A stretch of 64,000 nt of DNA from Cyrtodaria siliqua (Eukaryota > Mollusca > Bivalvia > Adapedonta > Hiatellidae), in contig JAWPHD010003102.1 in NCBI GenBank assembly GCA_037043455.1, forward strand, positions 1 to 64,000, written 5' to 3'. Positions 45,720 through 56,758 of this stretch are shown here, in pieces. The notes under the pieces were generated by a model, which saw nothing but the letters and a program-made list of their open reading frames with translations, was not told the origin of the DNA and did no database searches. The number at the start of each line of letters is the position of its first letter. Position 1 is the stretch's first letter. Position numbers and translations under genes: made by a program.

Positions 45720-47110
45720 CGGGTTTAAGTTTCCAAATACGGAACGACACAGCGAGAGATATTTCAAAACATCAAGAAAAAACTATGTCGGCTGAAACAT
45801 GATAAGCTTCACTTTGGTGCGTTTTAAGTATGTACTCGTACGTGTTGTATTGAAGATTTTTTCTGTTGAATATGGCGGTTGTGTATTGAGCCATTGGATT
45901 CCACTCTATCCTGTAACTTCAAATGACAAAGCTATGTTATCACATCAAAATGCACAGGTTAGTAATTCAATATTCGAATAAGGTAGTCGACATTGTTTGT
46001 TATACTGTTGCATTGACCTCTGAGTTTTTTTTTCACGCCCAGTTAGCAAACTTCTCTTTAAAATCCTACCCACAGAATATCGTATATGTTATCTACTGTC
46101 AAACAAGCGGAATCTAAACAATTTATGACCATGATGATTCAGTCAAAACAACATTAGCATTGTTTGTCAACGAAACTAATGGGGTAGTAGAGGAAGACAG
46201 ATTACATACAATGCACAATCTGATAGCTGTAACGTTTAGCTATAACCAAATCGCAAAAGAAACGGAAAGAAGCAGTTTGGGATATCAGCAATTCCAAATT
46301 AAATTTCCGTAACACATTTTGATTATCCATGCAATTTCATTTTAGGCTGTGATACTTTTCAAAGTGTACTTGGTCTTGAAAAATGATTTTCATTCAAAAC
46401 AAGTAAAAGAACATGACGAACATTCCATTTTACTGTTGAATCATTCAATTACAAAATGACAAGGGGGCTGGCTAAACATGAAAAAGGTATAAAAAATCCA
46501 GTTCACGGTCAAAACCGGATACTCTGGAGAAATTAATCAAGAAGACCGTTGTATGTGTACAGCTAAATGTAAAACAGCAAAACAAAATGTATGGCCTCCA
46601 TTGTTTATTAAAGTGTACTTTTAAAGGTTCAATGCGTTAAATTATCCAGCTATATAGGGCGGTAATGTAGAATTACAGTAGACGCTTTGCAGAAACGTTC
46701 ATATAATTAGGGTTTATAATTTTAACAAAAGTGGTTATCGATTTTAAGGCAGAAAATGGATGGGTGTAATTTAACATAACTGTATAAAAAAGTGTTTTCA
46801 TTCTGTGCATTAAGAATTCATAGAATTATATAACCTGAAGAAGTTTATTTTAGCCACAGCGTGTGTTCCAAATTAAACTTTCCGCTGACGGAATATGGTG
46901 CTAAAACTCTATAGTCTGGGTTTTTTTGCACTGGTATTAGGAATTCTTTCAATGACACATATATTGTTTTAGACACACTAGTTTTCTTTTCTTGACTTGT
47001 TTCCCCTGAATTCAGTGGCTTTCGGGATTCCAAAACAGTTTAAGATATTATTTTGGAAATGTTGTCCGTTTAATCCGACTAATTTGCAGAGGGGCACCAA
47101 ACTAATACAA
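45720..47110. other. No feature recognised
   Basis: AT-rich. A minus-strand 62-residue frame at 46845-47033 ('VSLKEFLIPVQKNPDYRVL') looks orderly and could be a last exon, but no family is recognised. Confidence 0.3.
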
Positions 47111-47117
47111 TTGGATA

Positions 47118-47260
47118 ATTACTAGAGTAACGTGTTCTGGAAGTTTGTAACACATGCCATATCAAGGATCACACGAGAGGCGGAGTCTCAAGTGTGATCC
47201 TGATCTTGCATTTACCTACGAGAGGTGATACAAACTTCCAGTACACGTTACTCTAGTAAT
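47118..47260. mobile_element. 143-bp palindromic MITE
   Basis: The 32-bp arms at 47118-47149 and 47229-47260 are inverted copies with one mismatch, starting ATTACTAGAGTAACGTG. Inside lies a second inverted pair, AGGATCACAC and GTGTGATCCT. No clear target duplication was fixed. Confidence 0.85.
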
Positions 47261-47264
47261 GATC

Positions 47265-48000
47265 CTTATATTATATACCTCTTACACATCATTAACATAG
47301 AAATATTTGCATTGATATTGCATACACATTCAGTAAAGCATATTATTTCTCGATAAAGTGAGGCTGGAAAATGTATGTAGTGTTAAGGTGTTGGTGTTCG
47401 TTGGTCTGACCTACTTGTTTTGTTTGTATGACTTAACGTCGTCTTGACGTTCTCGCGCATAGTGACGTAAAACTTGCTTGAATCATTGGGAAAAACGCTG
47501 TTCTATTTTTAGTAAGATAGTGATACTAATTCTATTTTTAGTAGCATAGTGATAACCTGTAGTGTGATACAGGTTGTTGTATTCCATTGTAAGAAAATGA
47601 AGGTACTATGTAAATATTATTGATAGGTATATATTAAATTATATTATTATTCCAGATAATACCACATAATGTTAAAACTTAAACATCAACAGTATAGACC
47701 GTCTAAAATGCAAAAAGGAATTGCATTAGTATGAGACGACCTTCCGAAGCTATGACTTTATCTGGCGTACCTTGGACGACTTAAATTGATAAACTGACTG
47801 GTCGTGTCGTTCTGGAAAAATCTGGACAAATGTATTTCTTACCAGAGCCGAGGAGGAGGTAATTGTTGAATACGTGAAATTGATGGTAGAAACTGCTGAT
47901 CTGTTCATCCGGTTTGAAGAAGTGAATTAAGAAATGAAGTCTAGAAGATCCCAGACAAGGACGGACAAAATAATCCGTTAGAAAACATCGTGGTTACATA
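47265..48000. other. Non-coding with a 29-bp near-tandem repeat
   Basis: TTCTATTTTTAGTAxxATAGTGATA occurs twice at about 47502-47553. Nothing else was recognised. Confidence 0.4.
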
Positions 48001-48002
48001 TT

Positions 48003-48298
48003 ATCATGGCGGTGATTTCTTTATTTACACTGTCCTGTTTTAATGGGATGACAGTAGGGTAAGTGTGAGGTTTGGTGCACCCTAGAACCGGTTTAAACCC
48101 CCAGTGGGCTTTGTTGCCACTGACCGTTCCAAGGCGGTAGCCTTAATGTCAACTATTTTGTGTTTGTGATGTCGTTTGCATTTTATTTTACTTTTGTCTT
48201 CTCGTTTGTCTGTTTGCGTATTTGTTTTTGTGTTTTGTGGTTGACTGTCGTCCTATAATGCTGCTTTCCCTGTCTGATATCTTTGCCTTTTTTTATAA
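48003..48298 (+). mobile_element. LINE C family, 3' UTR copy 4, plus strand
   Basis: Matches the reverse complement of 5471-5765, from ATCATGGCGGxGATTTCTTT through CCGGTTTAAACCCCCAGTGG to CCCTGTCTGAT. It is more diverged than copy 3, with extra changes near its 3' end. Confidence 0.8.
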
Positions 48299-48583
48299 AT
48301 TAAGTTAAGCGACAATTAAAGAAAATAAATATGAATGTTTCTTAAAAACATCATGAACATGGGAAAACTTGAACACCTATTTTTTTCTTTGTAAATAAAT
48401 AATATATTAGTATAAAACCTCATGCTCCGATGCCCCCACTCCTCCCCGCTTTTTGTTCTCAATAACATCTCCCCATAGCTTAAGTATAGTGCAAGTATCT
48501 TTAGTTTAGTTTAAACATATTTATTTTACATCGATTGCGAAAAAAAACAAGTTTTTGCAACTTAGATTAATCACTCTCGATGG

Positions 48584-48737
48584 CTTTCTGGGTAGAACCA
48601 GTACTAAGCAATGTGGATTAATTATCTTGCCCAAGGATAAATAAAATGGCCGCAGCGAGAATCGAACCCACGACCTCTCGATCTGGAGTTCGGCGCTCTA
48701 CCACTGGACCAGGCACTCCTCTACCACTGGACCACGC
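48584..48737 (-). mobile_element. tRNA-derived SINE, copy 3, with duplicated head
   Basis: On the minus strand box A text (GTCCAGTGGTAGAG) occurs twice about 25 bases apart (48737-48690), then box B (GGTTCGATTC), then the same body (GATAATTAATCCACATTGCTTAGTACTGGTTCTACCC) as the copies at 37.6-38.1 kb. Confidence 0.8.
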
Positions 48738-48799
48738 TAACTTGGAGGCCTTATTGCCTACCGGTCATTCCAAGTCTGTAACTCTCTCTTCACCACCCT

Positions 48800-49735
48800 T
48801 TCTGTTGTATTTTGTCGTTTTCATTGTATAATTAATTAAATAATCCTTCATGTTTGTACTACAGTACGGACCTACGACGGCATTACGTTTGGACGCTGCG
48901 GTTTCTATAGGAATCTCATATATATCTCATATTTGCTACATTGGTTGACGTCACTTGCTGTTTGTCACAAGTTAAACATAAGAAATGAACATGTAATTAA
49001 CTTCAACGTACTTTTTTTTAATTTCTCAAAGTCTCGCTAAAATTGACCCATTACTTATCGTTTTCCCCAGGCCTTGGTTCTAAAGATCATACCTTAGCTA
49101 AGAAACCAGAAGCAGGCCGGGTGACTGAGACAAATCCGAGTAGCATTGAGTAAAGCAGATATCAGAAGCAGATGACCGAGGCTAGTGTAAACGAAACCAT
49201 TCCGTTGTAAAGTTTATTTAATTAAAACATCACGTTAAACTCGATTTGTTTTAACTTGTTTTAGATTTTAAATCGACATCTGTATATAACATAATCGACA
49301 AGCTGTACATAGATTGAAATAAGTACATCGTGTATATTAGATAAACATCTCGTGTACATCAAATACTCATTACGTCGAGTACCTTTATACTGATACATTT
49401 GTATTTGTTTTGTTTCAACGCGATATAAAGAAGTGAAAAAAAGGCAAGTTCACTAAAAACTATTTATTGTAAAATAAAGAACCATTTCAACGTATTTGTT
49501 TTGCATTTATTGAATAACATCGTGTTTTGTCGACATAATTATATCGATTTATAGATATATATAATTACAACTCGAGTTATTTTAAATTCAATATAACCCA
49601 ACAAGACGAGGTACGAATACGTCATATAAATCCGATATCGGCTGCTGTATGTAGTATCCGCTTTTGATGTAAATCAAGGTAGGATGCGTGTCAAATACAC
49701 GACCAACTACCTCTGACTATTCTGTGTGTAATGAG
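48800..49735. other. No feature recognised
   Basis: AT-rich, with text at 48960-49050 shared with 41170-41310 (CACAAGTTAAACATAAG, CTCAAAGTCTCGCTAAAAT), an old dispersed repeat. Confidence 0.4.
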
Positions 49736-49740
49736 TGTAT

Positions 49741-51541
49741 GGTCACATACCACTATTGCATTTCCCGAAGGCCTCCATTATAGCCTTTTGGCCTACATCC
49801 CCTATTCCTATATCAGAACGGATGATAAAACCTATTTTTTTTTAAAGAACTATCTTAGAATCACTAAAAAATGACCAGCAAATTGGGAGTACTGTAAGGC
49901 TTTCAGCCTCTAATATTGCACTGAAGGTGGGCACCCCCAGAATGGCAGTAAAGACATTTTACTTTTTGCAAATATACTCTCAGTATAATTGTACCCATAA
50001 AAATGCAAATTTCAGTCAAAATATTCTAAATGAACATGTTTTATGTTGGAAATATATTTTTTGGATGTTTTATGAGGATTTGTTATGATTTGGATAATTT
50101 AATCTAATCAGAATCTACCTTACAATCTGACTATATGCCCTAATAGACCCTATACTTTTTTCAACCAATCAGAAGCCCCAAATAAATAGTGGTATGTGAC
50201 CTAAATAGACATTCAAACCTGACTGAAGTTTGTTTTTTCTGCCTAAATTGTTTGATACAGTCATTCTGAGGAAAACTGTGTCTTTCATTTTTCTGCAAAA
50301 TATGAGTGCTTAAAAGAGCTTCGGCTGAAATCAAATTCATGTGATTTGTACGCGTAAATCCGGAATTTTCAAAATGCCATATCTCGACAACCATTCGAAT
50401 CTTTTCTTTCAAATAAAGTGATTTTGAATTGATTTCATCAATAACAAGTGATTTTTAACCAGTTGAAAAAATCTTGAAAATTATATCTACTGAAAAATGA
50501 TATTTGGGATTTTTAGGGTCAAAATAGCAGATTTTACAATAAAAATGCCACTGTCAAAATCTGCCTCCAAATGAATTAATTAACATTATTCAGCAGTTTA
50601 TATATGTGAAACCATCAAGAAAATGCAACTTTTCAGTTGAAAAATGACAAAAAATAATTCTGAGACTATCCTCCCCAACTCTATTTTTAGGGCCATGCCA
50701 TGTTTTACAATATTCTCATTACAGAAGATTGGCTGTACCTATACTTTACTACTATAATATATCTTTTATTAGATATTGTTTGTACCATCATTACAGGTCA
50801 TTTTCATGTAACCAGACAGCCAATAAGTACTGTTTACAGTACAGATCCATAAAAATTCCTTAAAATGCAAGAGGTTGGGTAGAAAAAACCTTTAACAAAC
50901 ATAGAAAAGGTCATATTTTTGCCAAGTAAATAATCTAGTTTGTAAAATGTATTAAACCGCATAAAATATTTGCATATGGACAATAACCGTAAAGATGCGA
51001 TAAACTCAGAGTCAGAGTTTTCCTTAACATCTTTTTTAAAACAGACATAAGGGGCTTTTAGACATTTTTGCGGACAGATGTAGATTGTCGCTTTCTGACA
51101 TATTTGCCAAAAAATGTATGCAAAGCCCTCAGAAATGAATAAATCTTATTAGATATACCTTTACTTTTGTCAAACATGTGCATTACAGGCCAAATGTGTA
51201 TACCAGGTGTCAGGTATGGCTAATTGTGTGTCCACAACCCTTAATAAAAGAATTTAAATTACTCTGGAGGTGGGCACCCCCAGAATGATAGTAAAGACAT
51301 TTTACTTTTTGCAAATATACTCTCACTACAATTGTACCCATAAAAATGCAAATCTCAATCAAATATCCTAAATGAACATGTTTTATGTTGGAAATATATT
51401 TTTTGGATGTTTTAATTGGGATTTGTTAAGATTTGGATAATTTAATCCAATCAGAATCTACCTTACAATCTGATTATATGCCTTAATAGACCCTATATTT
51501 TTTTCAACCAATCAGAAGCCCCATAATAGTGGTATGTGACC
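49741..51541. mobile_element. 1.8-kb TIR element with an internally repeated 3' half
   Basis: GGTCACATACCACTATT at 49741-49757 is the reverse complement of AATAGTGGTATGTGACC at 51525-51541. The same end also occurs at about 50185-50201, so 49741-50201 alone looks like a complete 461-bp MITE. About 280 bases (49923-50201 and 51264-51541) are near-identical direct repeats, from GGTGGGCACCCCCAGAATG to the end. AGTGTATGG is found at 49734-49742 and 51546-51554, perhaps a 9-bp duplication. No coding domain. Confidence 0.8.
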
Positions 51542-51554
51542 GTTTAGTGTATGG

Positions 51555-52070
51555 GTCAACCATCTTGGATGGCAGTCGGATTCAAAAAATACATATCTGT
51601 GATGGGCAATCCGAAGGATCATTGTGATTAAGTTTCATCAAAATCCTTCTTGCGGTTTAAGGAAAGATGTAATGTTTAGCCTCTTTTTATATAACTGTCG
51701 GTCGCCATGGGGGGTAATATCCCAAAAATCATTGTGATTAAGTTTCATCAATACATGCGGTTTCAGAGAAGATGTCATTTTTAGATATTTCCTATATAAG
51801 TCTTTGTAAACTTTGGGTCGCCGTGGCACAAACACAAACTTGATAGAGGCCAAAAAAAAGAAATCTGAGGGGGCCACCCCAAAGATCATGGTGATTAAGT
51901 GTCATCAAAATCCTTCAAGCGGTTTCGGAAAAAGGGGTCATTTTATTAACTTGCTAGCAGACGGACGGACAGATGGACAGACAGCAGGAGGGGCGGACGA
52001 AAAGTGATGTAAGTTTGCCTGACTTTTGGCCAATAGAGCTAAAAAATGGCGCTTTGGCCAGTTTGATGGG
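51555..52070 (+). repeat. Diverged satellite-like repeat ending in GACGGACGG
   Basis: TGATTAAGTxTCATCAAxxxC blocks at about 51626, 51736 and 51890, each followed by GCGGTTTxxGxxAA. The end has AGACGGACGGACAGATGGACAG and TTTTGGCCAATAGAGCTAAAAA. It resembles widespread bivalve repeats of the kind at 33.0-34.3 kb. Confidence 0.6.
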
Positions 52071-52079
52071 ACTTTAGTT

Positions 52080-53175
52080 CGGTCATAAATCGATAGAAAA
52101 TAAATCTCTATACTGAAAATACACAAACTGGGTATAATGTCGGATGAGGAAAGATTTAGTTAAGGGTGTATGTCGTATTTTCATATACACTTCCTATCTA
52201 GTTATTCGAACATAATCAGTTGCTTTCTAAAATTTAGAAATGTGTCATTTTTATGGCACTTATGATTTTATTCTAAATATATTTGGTTAGGTGCGAGAAT
52301 CATGGGCGTATAGAGGATGTCAGCAGGCTGATAGCAAACTTCAGAGCTATCGGAAACATGAAATGTGTCCCGATTATTTAGTAAAGTACTTATATTTATT
52401 GTTTCTGTTACATGAATTTGTTATTATTTTGGTGATGAAATATCAAATTTACAGATGATTTAAATCTTAACTTTGTTTTTTTTTAATGCGAGTGTTCATA
52501 ATTTGGGTTTAACTCTAGGTTGAAAACGTTTTGAAAGGTTTGCGAAAAAACTACTGGTGGAGTTAAAAGTTTTGTTAAGTGAATATTTATTATTATTAAG
52601 TATCAAAATAAGTTAATGTGTAATAACTATTGTAATAGTTTGTAATTGTAATATCGGTAGACAATTTGGATAACATAATCATTAATAGTCTTTTAATATG
52701 ATGAAAACTCAATGTAGACCGTTTATCATAGAAGGTGTGACCCATATGTAAATGAGGTCAAAGTTCAAGTAAGTATCTAAGTAAGAACGGCCAATAACAT
52801 AATTGGTATCGTTGTTAGTAGAGCGACATATAGGCCAAAATTCCAAAGAAATTTTGGTGATACAAGCACCACATTTGGCACAGTGTTAGAGCATTTTATA
52901 CTAATAATTTTCGGATAATTTTTTCTTTCGCGCGGAGTGAATTAGCTTTCTGTTAATTAAAGATAGAAGGATCTGTATATAAATTAAGCCAGAATTACGT
53001 ACTTACTTAATAAACCGGCTAAGTATTATTAGCTAGTCATATACAACATTATGAGACAGACATGTATTATAATGTTTTATCTGCTCATGCGCAAACTCTT
53101 ATTATGTATAACTATGCCGAGTTTGACTAAAATTTATAATTTAGGTTTGCACTATAATTACAGAACGCTAAAGTA
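52080..53175. other. No feature recognised
   Basis: AT-rich, with no gene, repeat or RNA recognised. Confidence 0.4.
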
Positions 53176-53177
53176 CA

Positions 53178-53770
53178 TGTGCACTTAATATATTACAGAA
53201 ATGACTGATTAGAGTTACACGTGTAGTTAATATATTACAGAAATGACCGATTAGAGTTACACGTGTAGTTAATATATTACAGAAAGGACCGATTTGAGCT
53301 ACACGTGTAGTTAATATTTTACAAAAATGACCGATTAGAGTTACACGTGTAGTTAATATATTTCAGAAAGGACATACTAGAGTTACACGTGTAGTTAATA
53401 TATTACAGAAAGGACCGATTTGAGTTACACGTGTAGTTAATATACTACAGAAAGGACCGACTAGAGTTACACGTGTAGTTAATATATTACAGAAAGGACC
53501 GATTTGAGTTACACGTGTACTTCATATATTACAGAAAGGACCGACTAGAGTTACACGTACAGTTAATATTTTACGGAAATGACCGATTAGAGTTACACAT
53601 GAAGTTAATATATTACAGGAAGGACCGACTAGAGTTACACGTGTAGTTAATATATTACAGAAAGGACCGATTTGAGTTACACGTGTAGTTAATATATTAC
53701 AGAAAGGACAGACTAGAGTTACACGTGCAGTTAATATATTACGGAAATGACCGATTAGAGTTACACATGT
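53178..53770 (+). repeat. 42-bp minisatellite, about 14 units
   Basis: The unit is GAGTTACACGTGTAGTTAAT followed by ATATTACAGAAAxGACCGATT or GACTA. Because 42 is a multiple of 3, a minus-strand open frame (53995-53522) runs through it with a 14-residue repeat; that is a by-product of the period. Confidence 0.95.
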
Positions 53771-53860
53771 AAACAAAATAATACAACAAATGTCATTTGT
53801 TACCAAAATATGCCCAAATACCTTTGAAAAATAGAATTCTGTATTAAAAAATACAATGAG

Positions 53861-53885
53861 TGACCTTGACCTTGACCTTGACCTT
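53861..53885 (-). promoter_or_regulatory. Four tandem TGACCT hexamers (AGGTCA half-sites)
   Basis: The minus strand reads four AGGTCA hexamers with no spacing, each preceded by CA or AA. This matches the nuclear receptor half-site consensus and the extended TCAAGGTCA site. It may be just a hexamer microsatellite; function is not shown. Confidence 0.4.
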
Positions 53886-53947
53886 GAAAAATCGCTGTCA
53901 TGCGATTTTGTGCAACTTTTTATTGATGAATTCTCCAGATGTTGTAG

Positions 53948-53978
<31 letters not shown>

Positions 53979-54185
53979 TTATTATTATTATGCATATGAA
54001 AGACTCATTTCTGTTCAAATTAGTGTGAGGTTTGGCCCTTTTTAGAGCCAAGGCAACTGTAATTATTCGCTGAAAATGAAAGTTGAGCTTCAGCTTGACC
54101 ACAAGTTTGGGAAGTGTAGGGAATCAGGCACGTTAACATAGAATAGAAGAAATTTACAGTTTCGATTCATATCACACCATAATTA

Positions 54186-55050
54186 TTTTTTCCATAGGGT
54201 CCCATTGTAATGTTTTTGTTCGTATCATAGAGATAAACAGATTTTACTACATGTACTTATGCTTAAATTCTTCATATTAAATTCTTCATTGATCAAATAT
54301 CTGCAATTTAAAACACATTTAACAAATATTTACCAGATTACACCTTTTTTAATTTCATGTTTGCGTGACATGCTTATACCTGTATTGGTTTTGAAAATTT
54401 AGTTAATTCTTTGTTAAACATGGTATCAAGTAAAATTTCAACTAATTCCTGCAATATGAAGATAGCTTGAAGTAACTATACATACACAGACCTGATTTCT
54501 GAATAACCGTGTTAACTGTGTCCTAACATGTCTGAAGCGTTCACAGATACACGAACAATGCTTAGAGGTGAAGGATGTAAGATACCCGTTATGCAGCTCT
54601 AAAGCGCAAGGGCTTAGAGATGAATGATGAAAATTCCCATTCTGAAGCTCTAAATTGCAAGCCATTAGAGATGAATGGTGAAAAATACCTGTTCTGCAGC
54701 TCTAAAGCGCAATACCTTAGCATTAAAGGATGAAAGATACCCGATATGCAGCTCTAAAGCGCAATACCTTAGAGATGACGGATGAAAATGCTATTCTGCA
54801 GCTCTTAAGTGCAATGCCTAAAGAATAACGAATACAAGATACCCATTCTGCAGCTCTTATTTAAAATCTCACACCACAACTTATTTTTCCATAGGGTCCC
54901 ATTGCAATGTTTTTGTTCGTATCATAGAGATAAACAGATTTTACAACATGTATTTATGCTTAAATTTTTCATTGATCACATATCTGCAATTTAAAACGCA
55001 TTTAACAAATATTTACCCCATTCAACTTTTTTTAATTTCATGTTTGTCAC
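54186..55050 (+). repeat. Direct repeats of ~165 bp flanking a 52-bp minisatellite
   Basis: TTTTCCATAGGGTCCCATTG starts the left copy (about 54189-54360) and the right copy (about 54889-55045). Both run on through GTTCGTATCATAGAGATAAA and CTGCAATTTAAAACxCATTT. The space between holds a six-unit array. Confidence 0.8.
54549..54866 (+). repeat. 52-bp minisatellite, 6 units
   Basis: GCAGCTCTxAAGxGCAA recurs at about 54593, 54644, 54696, 54748, 54798 and 54850, with spacing 50-52. Confidence 0.85.
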
Positions 55051-55455
55051 AACTATAAAAATTTAGACAAAAATACAACCCCGTGGTGATTAGACCCATG
55101 ATGTGTAAACTGAGGCAAAATTAGCTACATGCATTTTTTGTGATCTCTTCCTAAAATGCTGTAGATTTAGAACCTGATAAGGATAAATCAATGTATCCTG
55201 TAAAATGTAGAAAAGCGAACTTTTTTATCCACCTCCTTCATCTGTAGTGCACGAGTATTCAAGGGAGATAATAGTGGTGTGAGTCCTATAGGAACAACTC
55301 ATTACATGATAATGGAGCAATTCGAACACAGTTATGTCCCTTGAACATAAGGACATTTCAGACGAGTTTATGTAACAAAATGAGGGGCTATGTTATTGAG
55401 AAGTGTTTACCAAAGTTGAATGACAGGTTAATATTACCACCTCAACCAACACTCA

Positions 55456-55463
55456 TCGTTATT

Positions 55464-55494
<31 letters not shown>

Positions 55495-55543
55495 ACATCA
55501 TCGTCGTCGTCGTCGTCGTCGTCGTCGTCATCATCATCATCAT

Positions 55544-55584
<41 letters not shown>

Positions 55585-55635
55585 ATAGAAGTAGTAGTAG
55601 TATGTTTATTATTATTATTATTATTATTATTATTG

Positions 55636-55668
<33 letters not shown>

Positions 55669-55692
55669 CTATATATTTATTATTATTATTAA

Positions 55693-55747
<55 letters not shown>
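55456..55747 (+). repeat. Compound trinucleotide microsatellite
   Basis: Blocks of ATC, GTC, ATC, AGT, TAT, AGT and TAT units follow one another over about 290 bases. Open frames on both strands here are artefacts. Confidence 0.95.
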
Positions 55748-55910
55748 GTACTTGTATTGATGACGATACTTTAAACAGGAGTCCATGAAGACATACAATA
55801 CAATCGTTAAAGGTATACACAAATCAAATAAGACTTATTGTATTGTTATTGTTATACGTTCCTATATCTAACTTCAACATGATACGACTCAGTCATCACT
55901 ATTGTATGAT

Positions 55911-55945
55911 GTAAATGGAGGATGAGCCTGGCATGTACATTGTAT
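55911..55945 (-). repeat. Isolated fragment of the Helitron-associated repeat
   Basis: ATGGAGGATGAGCCTGGCATG matches the reverse complement of the cluster B unit (ATGGAAGATGAGCCTGGCATG at about 26408-26428) with one change. Confidence 0.6.
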
Positions 55946-56049
55946 TGTTATATACCAGCACTCATGGTACTTTGATTACATTTCATCTACAAAGGTAATA
56001 TATATATCTAGATAACAGAATCTACAAAGGTAATATATATAGATAACTA

Positions 56050-56160
56050 ATTCTTGCATACCGGACAAGGATATCCGTTATTTTACCGGGGCTAGATATT
56101 TCCATCTCAACCTAGGGTCGAGATAAAATTCACGCGCGCCAACATCCGGTATGCAGGAAT
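56050..56160. mobile_element. 111-bp palindromic MITE
   Basis: The 16-bp arms ATTCTTGCATACCGGA and TCCGGTATGCAGGAAT are inverted with one mismatch. An inner palindrome, TCTCAACCTAGGGTCGAGA, sits in the middle. Confidence 0.75.
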
Positions 56161-56223
56161 ATATGTAAAACGTTAGTAGCTGGCGTCGTTGATGCATAAA
56201 ATGTCTCAGTTAAGCAAGAAAAC

Positions 56224-56304
56224 GAATCTATCATGGGTATTCGGTTCAGATAGGGAACTCACTCTCGGTATTCCCTATCTTCACCGGATACCCATGAAAG
56301 ATTC
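56224..56304. repeat. 81-bp inverted repeat
   Basis: GAATCTATCATGGGTAT...GATAGGGAA is mirrored by TTCCCTATC...ATACCCATGAAAGATTC. It can fold into a long hairpin and may be a MITE. Confidence 0.75.
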
Positions 56305-56758
56305 TTATAATCTACAAAGCTAGTATATATAGATAACAGAATCTACAAACTTTAAGGTAATATATATCATATGTCACAATCATAGTAATATGCAACAAGC
56401 ACAATTTAATAGAAAACATGTCTGATATTGGATATGACGTTTTCCATTCAAGTTATGAGCAGATTTGTAAGAATGTGTACACTATAAGGCTCGGATGTAC
56501 AAAAACACGTAACATCACAATTCAGAAAACAACATATACATACGCGAGGGGAAATATGCAAAACTCAAAGTGTAAAATGTTACTTCTGATTACGTTTACA
56601 AAAATGAAAACGTGACATGAAAAAATAAATGGCACATTATCGTAGAATAGATACACATGCACGAGCTACGAAACATGAAACATCCCCAGTACACATACAT
56701 ATACAAACAGGTTACATTAAATAATGTAAACTAATATACACATACTTTAAACGAAATA

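Noticed and set aside
46845..47033. Possible last exon of an unknown gene
   Set aside because: Only 62 residues, with no family match that I can make and no neighbouring exons.
53178..53770. CRISPR-like array
   Set aside because: Units are contiguous tandem repeats with no unique spacers, and the genome is eukaryotic.
53522..53995. 157-residue minus-strand open frame
   Set aside because: It runs through the 42-bp minisatellite and a triplet microsatellite, and is not a gene.
55341..55822. Open frames of 126 and 139 residues on both strands
   Set aside because: They are homopolymer-like runs from triplet repeats.
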